64,000 bases of DNA from Isoetes taiwanensis (GCA_021234155.1 JAJEKV010000004.1:14664716-14728715), one strand, 5' to 3'. Numbered from the stretch's first letter, positions 25,836 through 37,848 are shown. The notes: generated by a model not told the origin, from the letters alone. Numbers and translations are program-made.

Positions 25836-28117
25836 AACACAATATTTGTATTCACATTTAGGCTAAAGAAGATAGGTTGTCAAGAGATATATTTTGGGAT
25901 AGTATTGACGCTAAATAAGGCCCCAAAAGGCAAAGAAAGGCAAAGGGTCACCCACAAAGGTGAGCTGATAGAATATGATGGGGATTCAGGCCATCTAATT
26001 AGTCTCTTGCAGGAAATGAAAGCAGAAATTGATGGGCTCAAAGGAGAAGTCATTGGATTGAAAGCTGAAGAAAAATATTGGCAAGTTCATGAATGACATA
26101 TAAGTTTTCAATAGCAAAAATCCCATAACACACCAAAACAAATTTTTTTTTTTTTTTTGAAAAAAGTTTGCAAAGAAAATGGAGCAGAGCTTTCTATATA
26201 CGGTTGTTGGCAATGCTTTTTTGCTGTTTTATTTTTATTTTTTTAACCAACACAACCACAAGTAAAATTAGAATTTTCTTGTTGAAATGGCAACCTTAAC
26301 TAAAACAACAAGGAGCCATGCCAAAACCAGCTGTAAGCTTATAGCCATAGTTGTAAGCTTGGCCAGAATGGGCCAATCTCTAGTCTCTGCTTTGGTTGCT
26401 CCGGTTTGCCCCCCTAATCGTCCTTTAGTTTTCTCTTCTTGCTCTAGTTCTTGCCTCGGATCTAATGCTTGTTGGATCCATCCCAAACCCACGGGCCCTA
26501 CCCGCCTTAAACTCAGCAATCTCGCTTAAATTTGATAGAATTCCTCTATTTCTATGGTCCATAGATTTCCATGTTTTTTGCACTACCCCCTTTTTCAATG
26601 GTCGCATATTCAAATTGCCAGCTCATCTGCCACATGGCACCTACGTGTCTAAATGCTCAGGCAACGAACCACATAACTCTATTGCTATGATGGATCCACG
26701 GAGGCGATGGATCTTGCCAAGAATTAGGGTATGAACACATGAACAGGTCGACGTGAACTACTCCTTGTCGACATGAACGCTTCAATTACGAGAAGGTCAC
26801 ATGAAGATTAAGAGGAACCGGAGGGCTTGCCATTTCTTTATTCCCTGCTGATTTTTGGATCATTGCCAAGTGTCCTGAGTTTTGCCGCGCGCTCAGATTT
26901 GAGGGATTCATGTTGACATGAATCCTTACGGATCGATGTCAACTTGGATCTCTTCATGTCAAAAATCAGCATGAGACCCTTTCAATTTCCGTTTTTGACA
27001 TCTAAGGCGAGATGTCGATCTGTTCATGTCACCCAGCCCTTACACAACCGAATCACATTCCGTGCAAACCCACCATAATCCCTGGCAAACCTTCATCAAA
27101 AAATCTATCTGCAAAACTATATGGGTTCAGTTTGATGCCAAGAAGCTCTGGCCATAAATTGCCTATGGTGGTTCTCATTTTTTTTTGCTTTTTTTCTTGG
27201 CATGCAGGCTTTTCCCTTGGCCATGAAATTGAGCTTCTGCGCCAGAAATTACAGTGGGTTTGCACATACAACGAGAAGTAAGAAATCTGATCAAATGAAA
27301 GAGTCCTACTGCCATCGCCATCAGTGACGCACGGATCTGCTCTTTTATGCCTGTAAATCGATCCCATTATTTTCAGACCTTCGACCATTTTTCTGCTGAT
27401 TAAGAAAGATGCTCCATCACCGGGTTCAGATTTCTATTTTCTTTCATTCTATAGTTCCTTCCCCTTCCTAGCTATGTGCACTTTTTCTCAAGCTCTTTAG
27501 CATCAATTGTTTTTTCCATACTCCTCACTTGAATGCTTTGCCCAGTTCTATGAAGTTGTCTAATGTGTTGAGAGCTTGCCAGAATTAGGACTTTCTTAAA
27601 CTGGGCTGGACATCATTATTCTCAAACCTCAGATGAAAGAACTCTGGCAATGAAAAAGCCCAAAATCTAGCAACTCAAAAGCTTCAATATTTTAGTGCAA
27701 TTCTGGTGGCCGAAGCATATCCTAGATCTAGAGAGAACTGAAGTAAACATTAGTGGCATTGCATACTTTAGAAGCAACCAATATCCGCTTAGTCGACACG
27801 ACCAGAACATGGATAAAACTTTTTTTCATTATTTGAATGGTCAAATTCAACAACAAAACCAATAGAAGAATAGCACAGATGAAGATCCATCGACGGCATT
27901 CCAGTACTCACAGCCAAATCTGTATGAAGATCCAAATCCAGGCCCATTCTGCGCTCTAGCTTTTCTTAAAAAAACTCAGAGTGGCGGACTATGGACTTTC
28001 AGAGGGCAAAAAGGCGGGCTTGATTCGGCTGCGATCCATCTATTTTGAATACAAAAAGCCCAATTTTTCAATAAACCCCTTCCCTCTCCCCCAAAAAAAT
28101 AAAAACTAGCAAAACTG
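25836..28117. other. Intergenic, with a short dispersed repeat
   Basis: No gene was recognised. A T-rich run is at about 26142-26160, and an 84-bp sequence at 26418-26501 recurs at 60828-60911. Between 26745 and 27030 the motif GTCGACATGAAC and variants recur several times on a small scale. Confidence 0.45.
26418..26501. repeat. 84-bp dispersed repeat, copy 1
   Basis: The segment from ATCGTCCTT to GGGCCCTAC is nearly identical to 60828-60911, in the same orientation. Similarity ends sharply at both sides in both places, suggesting a shared mobile-element end. Confidence 0.8.
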
Positions 28118-28480
28118 CAGGGTTGGGAAGAAGGTTAGGTAGATGGATTTGGGTTGGAATTTTAATTGTAGTAATTTGAATTTCGGTGGCATGCTAAGAG
28201 AATATGTATTAATATATGAATCTTACATTGGGCATCCCTTATTGGGTCCTTGATAGGAAGAATCTGCCTCACGATGCCATTTTGAAATGTATGACAAATA
28301 TCACAGGTTTTGAAGCAGCTATATTAGCAGCATTTTGTTCGGCTAGAAGTTCGCCGTCGTGATTGGCGACACAATGGACAGTTGTTTCCTGTCCTTTATT
28401 TGCGAGAGCATCACCTACAGTAGCCCATGCATGAACGCCCTCCTCCCGATCATGATTACGTTGCCTTCTATCGTGGAGCT
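28118..28480 (-). mobile_element. PIF1/Helitron helicase fragment, distal half
   Basis: Read on the minus strand, this continues the helicase fragment that starts at about 42560 and is interrupted at 41681 by the gypsy element. It matches the inverted copy at 21700-22060, including the shared noncoding tail with AAGGTTAGGTAGATGGATTT. Its last five bases, GAGCT (28476-28480), are the target duplication. Confidence 0.75.
28476..28480. repeat. Target-site duplication GAGCT, left
   Basis: Five bases next to the left LTR, identical to 41681-41685 beyond the right LTR. Removing the element and one copy restores the helicase sequence seen in the uninterrupted copy. Confidence 0.95.
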
Positions 28481-30054
28481 TGTGACGTCCCCTACTCGTA
28501 TACGGGGCACTCTCCGTATACAAACAGGAGTTCTTCCCCCACACCAGCTCCATGCTGATACAGGGCCCTCCACATATCACTGCACCCGTAACGAGTCCCA
28601 GTGGGAAGAGTGAAGGTGTCATTCTACCCTGTCTCCCTCAGGGCCTACCTAGCTGCGGAAGCGTAAACATACATGTCAGTAGTACATACATCAACATCAT
28701 ATGACCATCACGAAGGATGGTCCTCCACATATCTGCATAGACAAAGATCAGCACATCACATAGGGAATCCTACCCAAGGCTCAGACTCAAGGGGATGACT
28801 GACGGCTTGGGTCTCCAGAGTTCATTGCAGACAGAGTTCATGGCAATGGATTGGGCTGGCATAAGAACATGGCATAGGGTTGTCCACTCCATCCGCCCCT
28901 CCCGTGCACACTTTGCAGAGTAGGCTGAAAAGTGTTGGGACTGTTGCAGAGCCCGGGATGCATAGCCAAGGGGGCTATATCCTGGGTTGCATCTCCCCAG
29001 TTCCGATGGGGCAGGTAGGGATCTCTCCCTCCAGAGATCTACATGCTGACTCAAGGTGACTAGAGGGCCACTGCCCGTATTCGACTTGAACTCAATGGAA
29101 GGTCATATTCACCACCTCACGAGTGTCGAGCCCATGCCTTGCCCACACGCAGTGGCAAGCCATTAGACCTAGTCACAATGATCCCCGGCAGTACTAACAC
29201 ACCATAGGGATCGTTCAAGAGTCAGAACACGAGCCTCCTTATAAGCCAGTCTGGCCCCTCCACCTACAACCAGGTGGGGCTCTTGTGCACAGGCCGCAAC
29301 TACAGTGTGCTAGAGAGGCTACTCTAGGAGCATCAACTACAAAGCTTTAGGTCTCTACCCCCCTTCCCAATACAAGGAGTTCACAGAGATACATCATCCA
29401 AATACATCACAGAAGAACTAAAGAACTAGATCTAATCATAGAGTTAGGTTCTTTAGTTAGTGTCCGAGATCTAAGATCTAGATAGCTACTATGGGCAATT
29501 TAATAGTCTAAACCTACTGATTCTATGACTAGAAGACGGTTTAAGCTATTAAATTGACCAAATACCTGATCCTTGAGTGGCTCCTCGACTGAGTTCAACC
29601 ATCCTGGAATGGTGGCGAATTGAGGAAGGGGAACCGATGGTGCAATTAAACTTGGCCAAGGCGTCACGGAGGGGCGGTTTTGGCTCTCACGGGGCAGCCA
29701 AAACTGAGCTCTAAAACCCTAAGGACGAAAAACTAGCAAGCTAGGGTTTTCCTACCCTAAATAGACATGGGGTTTAGGCTAGGGTTTCCAATTACCCAAT
29801 TTGGCATGTGGGATAATTGGAAAGGCCCCACTTGCCTTTAATGGCTAGGTGGCAAAATATGCCAACATGGAAAGGTGTGCCCTCATTAATGTGCACATGT
29901 GCACATTAATAATATATGAACACTCCTAGCAAGTTGCCCCTAGGGCTACTTACCTGGCTATCCGTTGGCGTACACGTCGGTCGGAGTGGCGTGTATGCGT
30001 GGCAAAGATGCGGTATAATCCCCGGGACCGTGATCTTGTCTTTGGAACGTCACA
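28481..30054 (-). repeat. 3' LTR of the gypsy element
   Basis: It begins TGTGACGTCC and ends GAACGTCACA in plus orientation, with 8-bp inverted ends TGTGACGT/ACGTCACA. The first 425 bases are identical to the other LTR, and differences further on are clustered small indels. A 26-bp perfect palindrome lies at 29885-29910. Confidence 0.95.
29885..29910. repeat. 26-bp perfect palindrome in the LTR, copy 1
   Basis: Arms ATTAATGTGCACA are self-complementary across the centre. The same palindrome is in the other LTR at 41510-41535, next to an AATATAT tract that could act as a TATA-like element. Confidence 0.9.
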
Positions 30055-30070
30055 TTCTCCCCACCTTGAA
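30055..30070 (-). promoter_or_regulatory. Polypurine tract
   Basis: On the coding strand a purine-rich run (CAAGGTGGGGAGAA) lies directly against the start of the 3' LTR, the expected primer site for plus-strand DNA synthesis. Confidence 0.85.
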
Positions 30071-30917
30071 ATGATGCTGTCCGCAGCATCGTGGGTCTCC
30101 CCACCTTGGGCTCTTCCTAACCTGCAACCTGCATTCAACGTGATGCCTACAATATAATACTTATACATTTACCAAGATTACCCTAAGGCAATATTTTTAG
30201 AACATTATTACGTCATTATACTATGGAATACTTATCAATTCACAACATCATTAAACAAGGTATTCACTATCTTAAGTTTAGACAAAATTTCAACATTTCA
30301 TATCTATAATTATTGTCCGAGGTACTCTTCATTCCTTGCAACACATTCCAACAAAACTTGTGTTGCAAGTCTTCGTAGCTCGACCTCCTTACTCTTCGGA
30401 GCGCTCTACTGGCCTGCAGGTCGACACTACGTTAGTACCGTTTTAATTATTTAATAAATTTTGGTTATATGGTGACCACCCCACCTATCTACATGAATGC
30501 ATGGCTAATCTCCCGGCGTAGGAAGAGGATGAATCTTCCATAATGGCCGTGGAGACAGCGCCTATATGCCTATATGCCGCTCGTGCCTACACCTCTAGTT
30601 GCCCAGCGTGGAGGATATCCTTCTCGCGTGGGGGTCGCGAAGGATAGATTCCTCCTATCAAAGCATATATGGGGCTAAAGGTGCTTTCCCTATCAATGCA
30701 TTCCTTCATGACCTCCTTTCTCTCGAGGTCGTCTACTTCTGTGGGACAGAAGTAGACTTTCTAATCTACCTTCCACTCGCCCAATCGGAAATGCGGTCAT
30801 GCCTACATTGACATTACACCACGCCCTAGAGATCACCGTAGTGGTCTCATCATCGGTAACAACGCATGCGACCCATACCAAGCGTAGGTTGCATGCGTAG
30901 ATTAATCTATACAAGAA
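30071..30917 (-). other. Noncoding 3' region of the gypsy element
   Basis: This lies between the integrase stop and the polypurine tract. No ORF with a recognisable domain was seen. Confidence 0.6.
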
Positions 30918-32615
30918 TTAACCTACACAAATCGACATGCCTGAGCCGATTTCTTCGGAGATGACCTTGCCGTCCCATTGCTCCATAAACTGTGGGTACT
31001 GCTTTAGTAAATCCTTCTTAAGTACCCACGTCGCGTCTTCCACTGGCAAGTGTTTCCACTTGACCAAGTATTGGAGGAACTCCGACCTCCTTGTCTTCTT
31101 GAAAGCTTTATCAAGAATCATTTCTGGAACTATTTCCAGCTGCTCCTCCGTCATTTCCAACAACGTTGGAGTGTCCAAGACTTCGTCTGGGTTTGGAGTA
31201 TGCTTCTTCAACAAACTCACGTGGAAGACCTTATGAATCTTTAGGTGTGCTGGCAAATCCAACTTGTAGGATTGATTACCTACTCTCTCGACTATTCTGA
31301 AAGGTCCAGCCCACCTTGGAGCAAGCTTCTTGCAATTCCCAATCCTGAGCTTCGCCTGCTTCACCTTGATCTTGAGCCAAACATCATCTCCAACTTTGAA
31401 CTCTCTTACCGTTCGATGCTTATCGGCGATGCTCTTTTGTCGACTTCTTGCTGCTAGCAGATACCCTCGAACCTCTTCCACGAGCTGCTGCATATCGGCC
31501 AACATCTGCTGCGAAACTTCTACTTTTGACACGGGGTTGTGCCAAGTGTCTGGAGTTAGGCACTGATAGCCATAATTGATCATAAATGGCGACATTTGGG
31601 ACGATTCCTGCTTGGTGCTATTGTATGCAAACTCCACCAAGTGAATAAATTCTTCCCACATACTTTGCTTATTCCAGACATAGTTTCTTAGCATGTCTTC
31701 TAAGATCCTGTTGGTCCGCTCCGTCTGGCCATCCGTCTGAGGATGATACGCCGTGCTCATGGATAGCTTGGTCTGAATCGTCGCGAAGAGGTCTTGCCAA
31801 AAGGCACTCATGAACTTCGGATCCCTGTCGGAGATAATCTCCCTTGGCATGCCATGAAGCCTGAAGATCTCTTTGGTGAAGAGCTTTGCTGTATCCATAG
31901 CTGTATCTGTGGTCCTGCAAGGCACAAAATGTGCCATCTTCGACAACTTGTCGACCACTACCATCAAGGCATCCTTGCCTCTTGCTGTTCTTGGGAGTCC
32001 TGTGATGAAGTCCATGCTGATTACCTCCCACTTAGCGTTTGGCACCGCTAATGGCTCTAATGCCCCTGGAATTCGAAGTTGCTCCGCCTTCGTCTGCTGG
32101 CATAGCTGACATTCCTTGATGTAGCGCGCTATTTGCTTCTTCATTCCCGGCCAATAATAGCTGCTGCGCACTTTGAAATATGTTTTCATGAATCCCGCAT
32201 GGCCAGCTATTGGGCTGTTGTGCGTGTCGTGGAGGATCAATTTCCTTACACCTGATGATTCGGGTACGCACAACTTGTTCTTATGGTATAACAGGTTGCC
32301 TTCCTTCTTATAATGCTTGAAGGCCTCCCGCTCCTTATCTGTTCTAGCCTCCTTAGAGAGGCTTGCCCATACTTCCCTGAAATCCACATCCGTTGGCAAG
32401 GACTCTTCAATCTTCTTACCAAAGTCGCTGGAGAGCGTCGAAATTGCATTGCAATGCACTCTAGTTGTCAGGGGATGCCTTGAAAGCGCATCTGCTACCA
32501 CATTGAGTTTCCTCGGCTTGTAGACTATATCAAAGTCGTATTCTTCGAGGAACTCCATCCATCTCCGCTGCCTCAGATTGAGGTGTGGTTGCGTGAATAC
32601 ATATTGGAGGCTCAC
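30918..32615 (-). CDS. Gypsy pol: RNase H end, integrase and chromodomain
   Basis: An open frame of 565 codons. It begins with the end of RNase H (VVADALSRHP near residue 45). The integrase zinc domain follows (H-x-H in HNSPIAGHAGF near 130, CQLCQQTK near 170). The catalytic core has Asp in MDFITGLP near 202, Asp in ISDRDPKF near 262 and Glu in DGQTERTNRILED near 300. A GPY/F-type module has WAGPFRIVERVG, and then comes a chromodomain (ILDKAFKKTRRSEFLQYLVKW, then EDATWV). The integrase inserts the cDNA into chromatin, and chromodomains in this position are thought to steer integration. Trp residues of the fold are kept, but the first aromatic-cage position is not aromatic, as in many plant chromoviruses. 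This is the least damaged coding part of the element. Confidence 0.95.
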   Translation of the reverse strand: MSLQYVFTQPHLNLRQRRWMEFLEEYDFDIVYKPRKLNVVADALSRHPLTTRVHCNAISTLSSDFGKKIEESLPTDVDFREVWASLSKEARTDKEREAFKHYKKEGNLLYHKNKLCVPESSGVRKLILHDTHNSPIAGHAGFMKTYFKVRSSYYWPGMKKQIARYIKECQLCQQTKAEQLRIPGALEPLAVPNAKWEVISMDFITGLPRTARGKDALMVVVDKLSKMAHFVPCRTTDTAMDTAKLFTKEIFRLHGMPREIISDRDPKFMSAFWQDLFATIQTKLSMSTAYHPQTDGQTERTNRILEDMLRNYVWNKQSMWEEFIHLVEFAYNSTKQESSQMSPFMINYGYQCLTPDTWHNPVSKVEVSQQMLADMQQLVEEVRGYLLAARSRQKSIADKHRTVREFKVGDDVWLKIKVKQAKLRIGNCKKLAPRWAGPFRIVERVGNQSYKLDLPAHLKIHKVFHVSLLKKHTPNPDEVLDTPTLLEMTEEQLEIVPEMILDKAFKKTRRSEFLQYLVKWKHLPVEDATWVLKKDLLKQYPQFMEQWDGKVISEEIGSGMSICVG

Positions 32616-34320
32616 GATGGTGGGTATCCAATTGGAACTTCCTTCCCAAGAGGTAGTGCCTCCATATTCTTAGCATACGACAACCGCAAGCAATTCCTGA
32701 TGCGTCGTTGGGTAAGCGGCGTCTGGCGTCGTTCATCTTCCTGGAATCATCGCTACCACCACTCTTCTTGCATAAGCCTTTGCACTTTTGTAGCTATCTT
32801 ACTCGCATCTGTTGCTACAAGCTTATCTTTCTCGGGTCCGGCAAGGTCAAGGCAGAGGGGCTGTCGTCGAGCTTCTTTCAACAATTCAAACCCCTTTTGG
32901 GCTTTCTTGTGCCAATGCTCTACCCAATCTTTCACCTTCTCGCCCTCGTTAAGTGCGTTAGCGGGGCTGCTATCTTAGCAAAGTTCTTCACGAACTTCAC
33001 AGAGTACCCTGCTAGGCAGAAAACTTCCGACCTGGTGCACATTCTTGGCCCGACCCAGCTGAATCAACTGCCTCAATCTTGGCGGGGTCCGTCGAGATGC
33101 CTTCTGCCGAGATCACGTGACCAAGGTATTCCACCTTCTACATTTGCGGTGGCGCCCGACAACTTGGCGTATTAACTGGTGCCTCTTCAACTTCTCTAGC
33201 ACCCTTCTCAAGTGTTGCACGTGCTCTTCAAGGGATCTGCTATACACCAAAATGTCATCAAAGAAAACAATCACAAAGGTGTCCAGGAACTCCCTGAAGA
33301 TATCGTTCATGAGCCTCATGAACGTTAAGGGGCATTTGATAAGCCGAAGGCATCACTTGTGAACTCATAATGCCCATACTTGGCGTCTGAAGGCGGTCTT
33401 GTGGATATCCTCCTCCTTTATCCGTATCTGATGATAACCTGACCTTAAGTCGATTTTGGAGAAGATCTTTGCTCCTTGAAGCTGATCCATCAAGTCGTCT
33501 GATCTTGGAAGCGCATACTTGTTCTTAATGGTGTGCTTATTCAACTGTCTATAGTCTATGCACATCCTCAAAGATCCATCCTTCTTCTTGACAAAAAGAA
33601 TGGGCGCTCCAAACGGCGAGACACTAGGTCTAATGAAACCTAGGTCGGCGGCTCACAGAATCGCTTCTTCACTCCGACAACTCCTGCGTTGTCATTCTAT
33701 ATGGAGCCTTGCTTGTTGGCTTTGTTCCCGGTTCGAGTGCTATCTCGCACTCGACTCCTCTATAAGGAGGGAGCTGCTTGATCTCATCTGGAAAGAGATC
33801 GTGGAACTCCGTGATCAACTTAGCTATTTGCCTCGGCAACTTGCTGAGCATCTTGTCTTCTTTGCTTTCTTCCGATTCCGGCTCACTAATCTCAAGCTTG
33901 AAGATGTATGCCACTTGCTCACTCTTGATGCACTTGAATAGTCGTTTAGAAGACATACACTGCATGATGGGAACAACTTCTTTACCTGTTATCTCAATGA
34001 TCTTGCCGTCGGGTCTGGGAAGGTCACCTTCCTTTCCACAATCAATAATGGCCCCCTTGGTCCAAGGTACTCCATACCTATTATCAAGTCGTGTTTGCCG
34101 ATGCCCATTACCTCTGCCCCCATCGGATCTTAATCCCGGCAAGTCGATGTCAAAGTTGATTCTTTTTACCGTCGCGCCTTCTTTGCTCCACTTGCTAAGA
34201 CAACGGGCCTTGGCTTTGACTTTAATGGTTTCAACTTCAACATTTGAACCATTCTGGGAGATGCAAAGTTATGGCTACTTCCCGAATCTATCAGGACTAT
34301 AAATGACTTGGCCTTGGCCT
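32600..34320 (-). pseudogene. Gypsy pol: protease, reverse transcriptase and RNase H, broken frames
   Basis: Minus-strand frames in order show: a protease with active site IDSGSS near 34290; a linker with TKGAIIDCGKEGD; the RT entry LPPYRGVECEIALEPG near 33750; [20 protein letters not shown] and [13 protein letters not shown] at 33571-33400; the catalytic FFDDILVYS near 33270; and RNase H with LVATDASK near 32810. Together they copy element RNA to DNA inside the particle. Small frameshifts separate the blocks, so this copy does not encode a continuous polyprotein as given. Given the near-identical LTRs, some shifts could be assembly errors. Confidence 0.88.
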
Positions 34321-34399
34321 TTCCCACTGTGGAAATTACTTTATACTGGCTCTCTGCTTGCTCTGTATCTATTGCGGCAAAGATATGACACTCACCCTA

Positions 34400-35770
34400 A
34401 ATGTAGTCGCGGGCCTCCTCGCCCGTCGTCGTCGAACCGAGTGTCCCAATCTCCCAACTCTCGCTAGCGCCGCACTCATGACATATGGGCGCTTCATTTG
34501 TCCTATGGCCTGGCTGGAAACACACAAGCAAAGCTGCTTTTCTATGCACTCTGTCTCTCTTTTCCTTGGGCATGGCTGCGAAAAGGATCGCGACCGCTTT
34601 GGAGTAGTTTGACCCTTCTGTTTGTCTTTGAAGGACACCTGCTTCTTCTCCTGCTTTGCTTCCCTTGATTGCCACTATATGGGGCTCTAGGCCGGTCTGG
34701 GTCATGTCCTTGGGCTAAAACTAAAGCTGCCTTGCCTTTATCTTGGTAATCGCATTGCCTCTGCCCGCTATTCTGAGGTCCCGTTCCTTGCAAGCTTATT
34801 GCCTTGGACTCAGCTTCTGATACTGTTCTAGGGTTTATTGCCCTTACAAGCTTGCGGATCTCCTCATTCGGACCTTGATTAATAACTTTCCAATTGCATG
34901 CTTCTCACCTAACTTTGGCACATATCTGACCTTAGCCTCATAAATTCCTCCGGGTGTATTTAAGATCGACTTGTTGCCTTCTTTGCAACCTGTGTAGAAC
35001 TGCTTTGCATCATCTTTGGACTTGTGCTCTCTTGGAACGTAATGGCGCTTTGAAGGCTTTAGCAAACTTCTTGAACACTGCAAGCATCCCCGCTTAAGCC
35101 ATGAGCCTTGGCATAGCCCTTCCACCAAATCGTCTTTGCTCCCTTCCGGGTTATTTGTTGCCACCCTGCCTTTATCCTTATCCTTCATACCATAGGCATT
35201 GCCATATTAAGCTCATCTCGTCAAGCCAAGCCTCTTCCTCCATGCGACCCGTTCTGCGCTGAGAAATTGCTTTCGAGCTTCCTGGCGGCCTTCCAAACAT
35301 TTCCCAATCGCGAGTCTACTTTCTTACGGTAGTCGAGGGTTCTTGTGTCCCTTTGTCGTCCCTCCGGGTGGTTCCTCCGCTTTTAGATGCCTTCCGGGAC
35401 TTGGTTACGCTCTTCTTCTTCCTCGAATCGGTCACGAATGAAGCTTGAGTCGGAGGAGTCCGGCTGGGGACCTTCCTCTCTTGCTCCTCTTCTTGTCCCT
35501 ACATTTCTCCGAAATGATGCTTGCGGCGGTTGGCGTTACCCACCGAACACTGCTCCTGCTTGTGCGGCTAGCAAGGCCTTTATCTGTTCGAGGTCCGTCC
35601 TCATTTGCGATATTTCTTCTTCTGGGGTCATTTGTCCAAATTCTTCAAGCAGGTTCCTTGCCGGGCGTGGCCTGGGCGGGCTCTGTTCCCCTGTAAGTTC
35701 CCAGGTTGTCGTTCTCTCCTGCAGCTTAGGCCTCTAGGCGCATACACAAGTGGTTCATATCTACATGGTT
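34400..35770 (-). pseudogene. Gypsy gag, broken frames
   Basis: Frames at 35188-34844 contain RHYVPREHKSKDDAKQFYTG and KLGEKHAIGKLLIKV, matching the conserved capsid core of plant gypsy Gag. At about 34580-34470 a zinc-knuckle region reads LLVCFQPGHRTNEAPICHEC, with the C-x2-C spacing damaged. Gag forms the particle and binds RNA. An ATG near 35770 (MNHLCMRLEA) may be the start, but two in-frame stops and shifts prevent an exact assignment. Confidence 0.7.
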
Positions 35771-35959
35771 AGTTTTCCTTGCTTTCTTGCATTATTTATG
35801 TTTGTTGGCATGGTTGAGGGGACACAAAATATATCAACAAAACATTTATAGTGCAAGCCGAATGTTATATTTATATTTTATATTACACTAATACAAGAAC
35901 TTGCAACTCTTTAATCATTTACGTTGATGCCCGGTAAGATGGATTATCCTCTAGGAACT

Positions 35960-37467
35960 TTTTCACTTGGGCGTTCCCCTTGAATGGCCCAAGTTCCTAA
36001 GAACATTGGTGGAGATCCACCTTGTAATGCCCTTGCCAAATCTTCTATTACTCAAGGTGGGAGGTATAAGGCTGCCACACCGGCGGTCTTGCCCGCCACT
36101 TATAAGGTATGGCGAAGTCGAAGGCGTCGAGTGCTACCGCTCTTTTCACCGAGGATTGCATACTCGGTGTTAAGGGGGTAGCCGTGCATGCCGGCCAATC
36201 CCGAGAGTGCAATCAGCGGCGATACCCCTTCCTCGCCTCGGGGGTGAATTTGCGGTGGATAACCGCTATTCTTCCATCCATCAGCAATGGCGGGTAATAG
36301 CGTAGTGACACATGCGTTCTATGCGACGGTCCTCGGCTACTCGGTATCCAGCTCAGGTTGCGCTTCGAAATCATCAACCTCCACCGTGGTGAGCTCCCCA
36401 GTCTCATTTGTTGGCTGAGCCCTCCCGAGGTCGAATTAAGCTGTCCTATCCCGGGGAGGTGCTGGCGGACGAGCTTGCCCGTTAGGATGTTTGAGGTCGC
36501 ATAAGCGGATCCCCATCTGTTCTGGAGAGCAAGGAACTCTTCCTCCGTCGGTAGCTTGTTCTCCGGCCTTGTGCGCCTCCATAATCTCGCCTCGATGTTG
36601 TTTGTAGGCTTGGATGCCGGGAGGTAAACTCTCCCGTGTAAGTGTCGGCTTCCCTTACTTGGAGGGGAAGTCAGACTCTCCTGGACGATGAAGTCGTCCA
36701 AGTCCGTTTCTTCCGGGTTGGTGCGGCAACTCTTCAGTCGGTACTCCCTTTCCACCGCACGGGAGGTTTTGAATGTAAGCTTAGGAGCGAGAAACTCCTC
36801 ACCTTCGGCGATAATGGGAGCTAGGCTTGTGATGCCCTAACCCGGGGGGTGGCGACTCACGAGAGTCTAGCGGCTTCTTCGAAGTCTTGCCACTCTGCTC
36901 TCGCTTGTCGCCGCTCCTCTGGCGGGTCGAGCTTCGACATCGTCTTCCTCCTCCTCAGATTCTGTTCATCCGGAGTCTTCTTCCTTCCCTTCCTGCTCCT
37001 GTTCATCTCGCGTGTGAGGAGCCGTTGTTCTGGCTGCTTTCACGCTAATGGGTCCCGTCCATGGGGGAATGGAGGTTTCCCCGGGTGTTCTCGACACGGT
37101 GGGTGAGAAAGATTGCCGTAGGCGGTGTTGAAAGAGAAGTACTTGGTCTGTTGGCAGTTAGGACCATTGGCTCGGGTGTGCGGTGCGCTTTGTTTGTGAG
37201 GTATTTGGCGATGTTCTGGACATCGTCTAATCTTTGCCTGCGAGGGGACCGGCTAGGAACAAAATATCCTACACAAGGGGAGTTGCACTAGCGCTGGTTC
37301 TACCCTAGCTTGGAACTCGGTCAAGACTCTACTATAAGCTGGGTCGGCGTGCAAGGTTGCTTGGGCGTCTACCTCCTTCCCCAAGATTTGGAAGATTTGG
37401 TCGACGTCGGCCTCGAAGATGAGCATGGGCTGGCTGTACCATCTCCTGGAAATCGAGAAGTTGCCAT
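35960..37467 (-). pseudogene. Unidentified extra ORF2 of the gypsy element
   Basis: The ATG at 37467 (MATSRFP) is preceded at about 118 bp by CTATAAATAG and upstream by a hairpin pair. Coding-like blocks follow in shifting frames: FEADVDQIFQILGKEVDAQ, PRRQRLDDVQNIAKYLTNK, an acidic stretch, KLPTEEEFLALQNRWGSAYA and, near the end, GGSPPMFLGTWAIQGE. The codon-like pattern over 1.5 kb and the position between the histone-like ORF and gag suggest a real element protein. I recognise no domain. It could be an N-terminal extension of Gag, a captured host gene or an accessory protein. Frameshifts are frequent. Confidence 0.45.
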
Positions 37468-37594
37468 TGATTAATTGCGTAAGAGGGTAACAAACGGTTG
37501 CAAGAGCCCTCGGGGGAGTTGGGAAATCGGCTAGAAGGGCAGGAGCAGATTTGTAGGGTGCTATCTGAGAAGTGACGGGTCTATTTATAGAAAA
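37465..37594 (-). promoter_or_regulatory. Putative internal promoter for ORF2 (TATA box)
   Basis: The minus strand reads CTATAAATAGACCC at 37581-37590, about 118 bp before the ATG at 37467. The identical decamer sits before ORF1 in both element copies, so it is likely a true TATA box for a separate transcript. Confidence 0.6.
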
Positions 37595-37780
37595 AAAGGA
37601 AACCCTAATTTTTGGATGACTTGAAAAATTTCCTAGGATTGGATAATTCTGACTTATCTGAGGTTAAAATAGGAGTTTGAGGACTATAGGAGATGCTTGA
37701 ACAAGGCTAGGTTACCTAAAAGATGCTATGCAGTAGGTTGAAGGTGACTTTGACAAGTCCTGGTGAAGAATTGGTAAGAG

Positions 37781-37848
37781 GTCTCACAGCTTGCGCCTCG
37801 CTTCAAAACTAACTTTTTGTTTTGCGACCGGTAGCGAGCTGTGAAGAC
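37781..37848. repeat. Hairpin A upstream of ORF2
   Basis: An imperfect inverted repeat: 5' arm GTCTCACAGCT, 3' arm AGCTGTGAAGAC, with an inner CAAAAC/GTTTTG stem. It belongs to a family of six such hairpins in the two gypsy copies. Confidence 0.85.
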
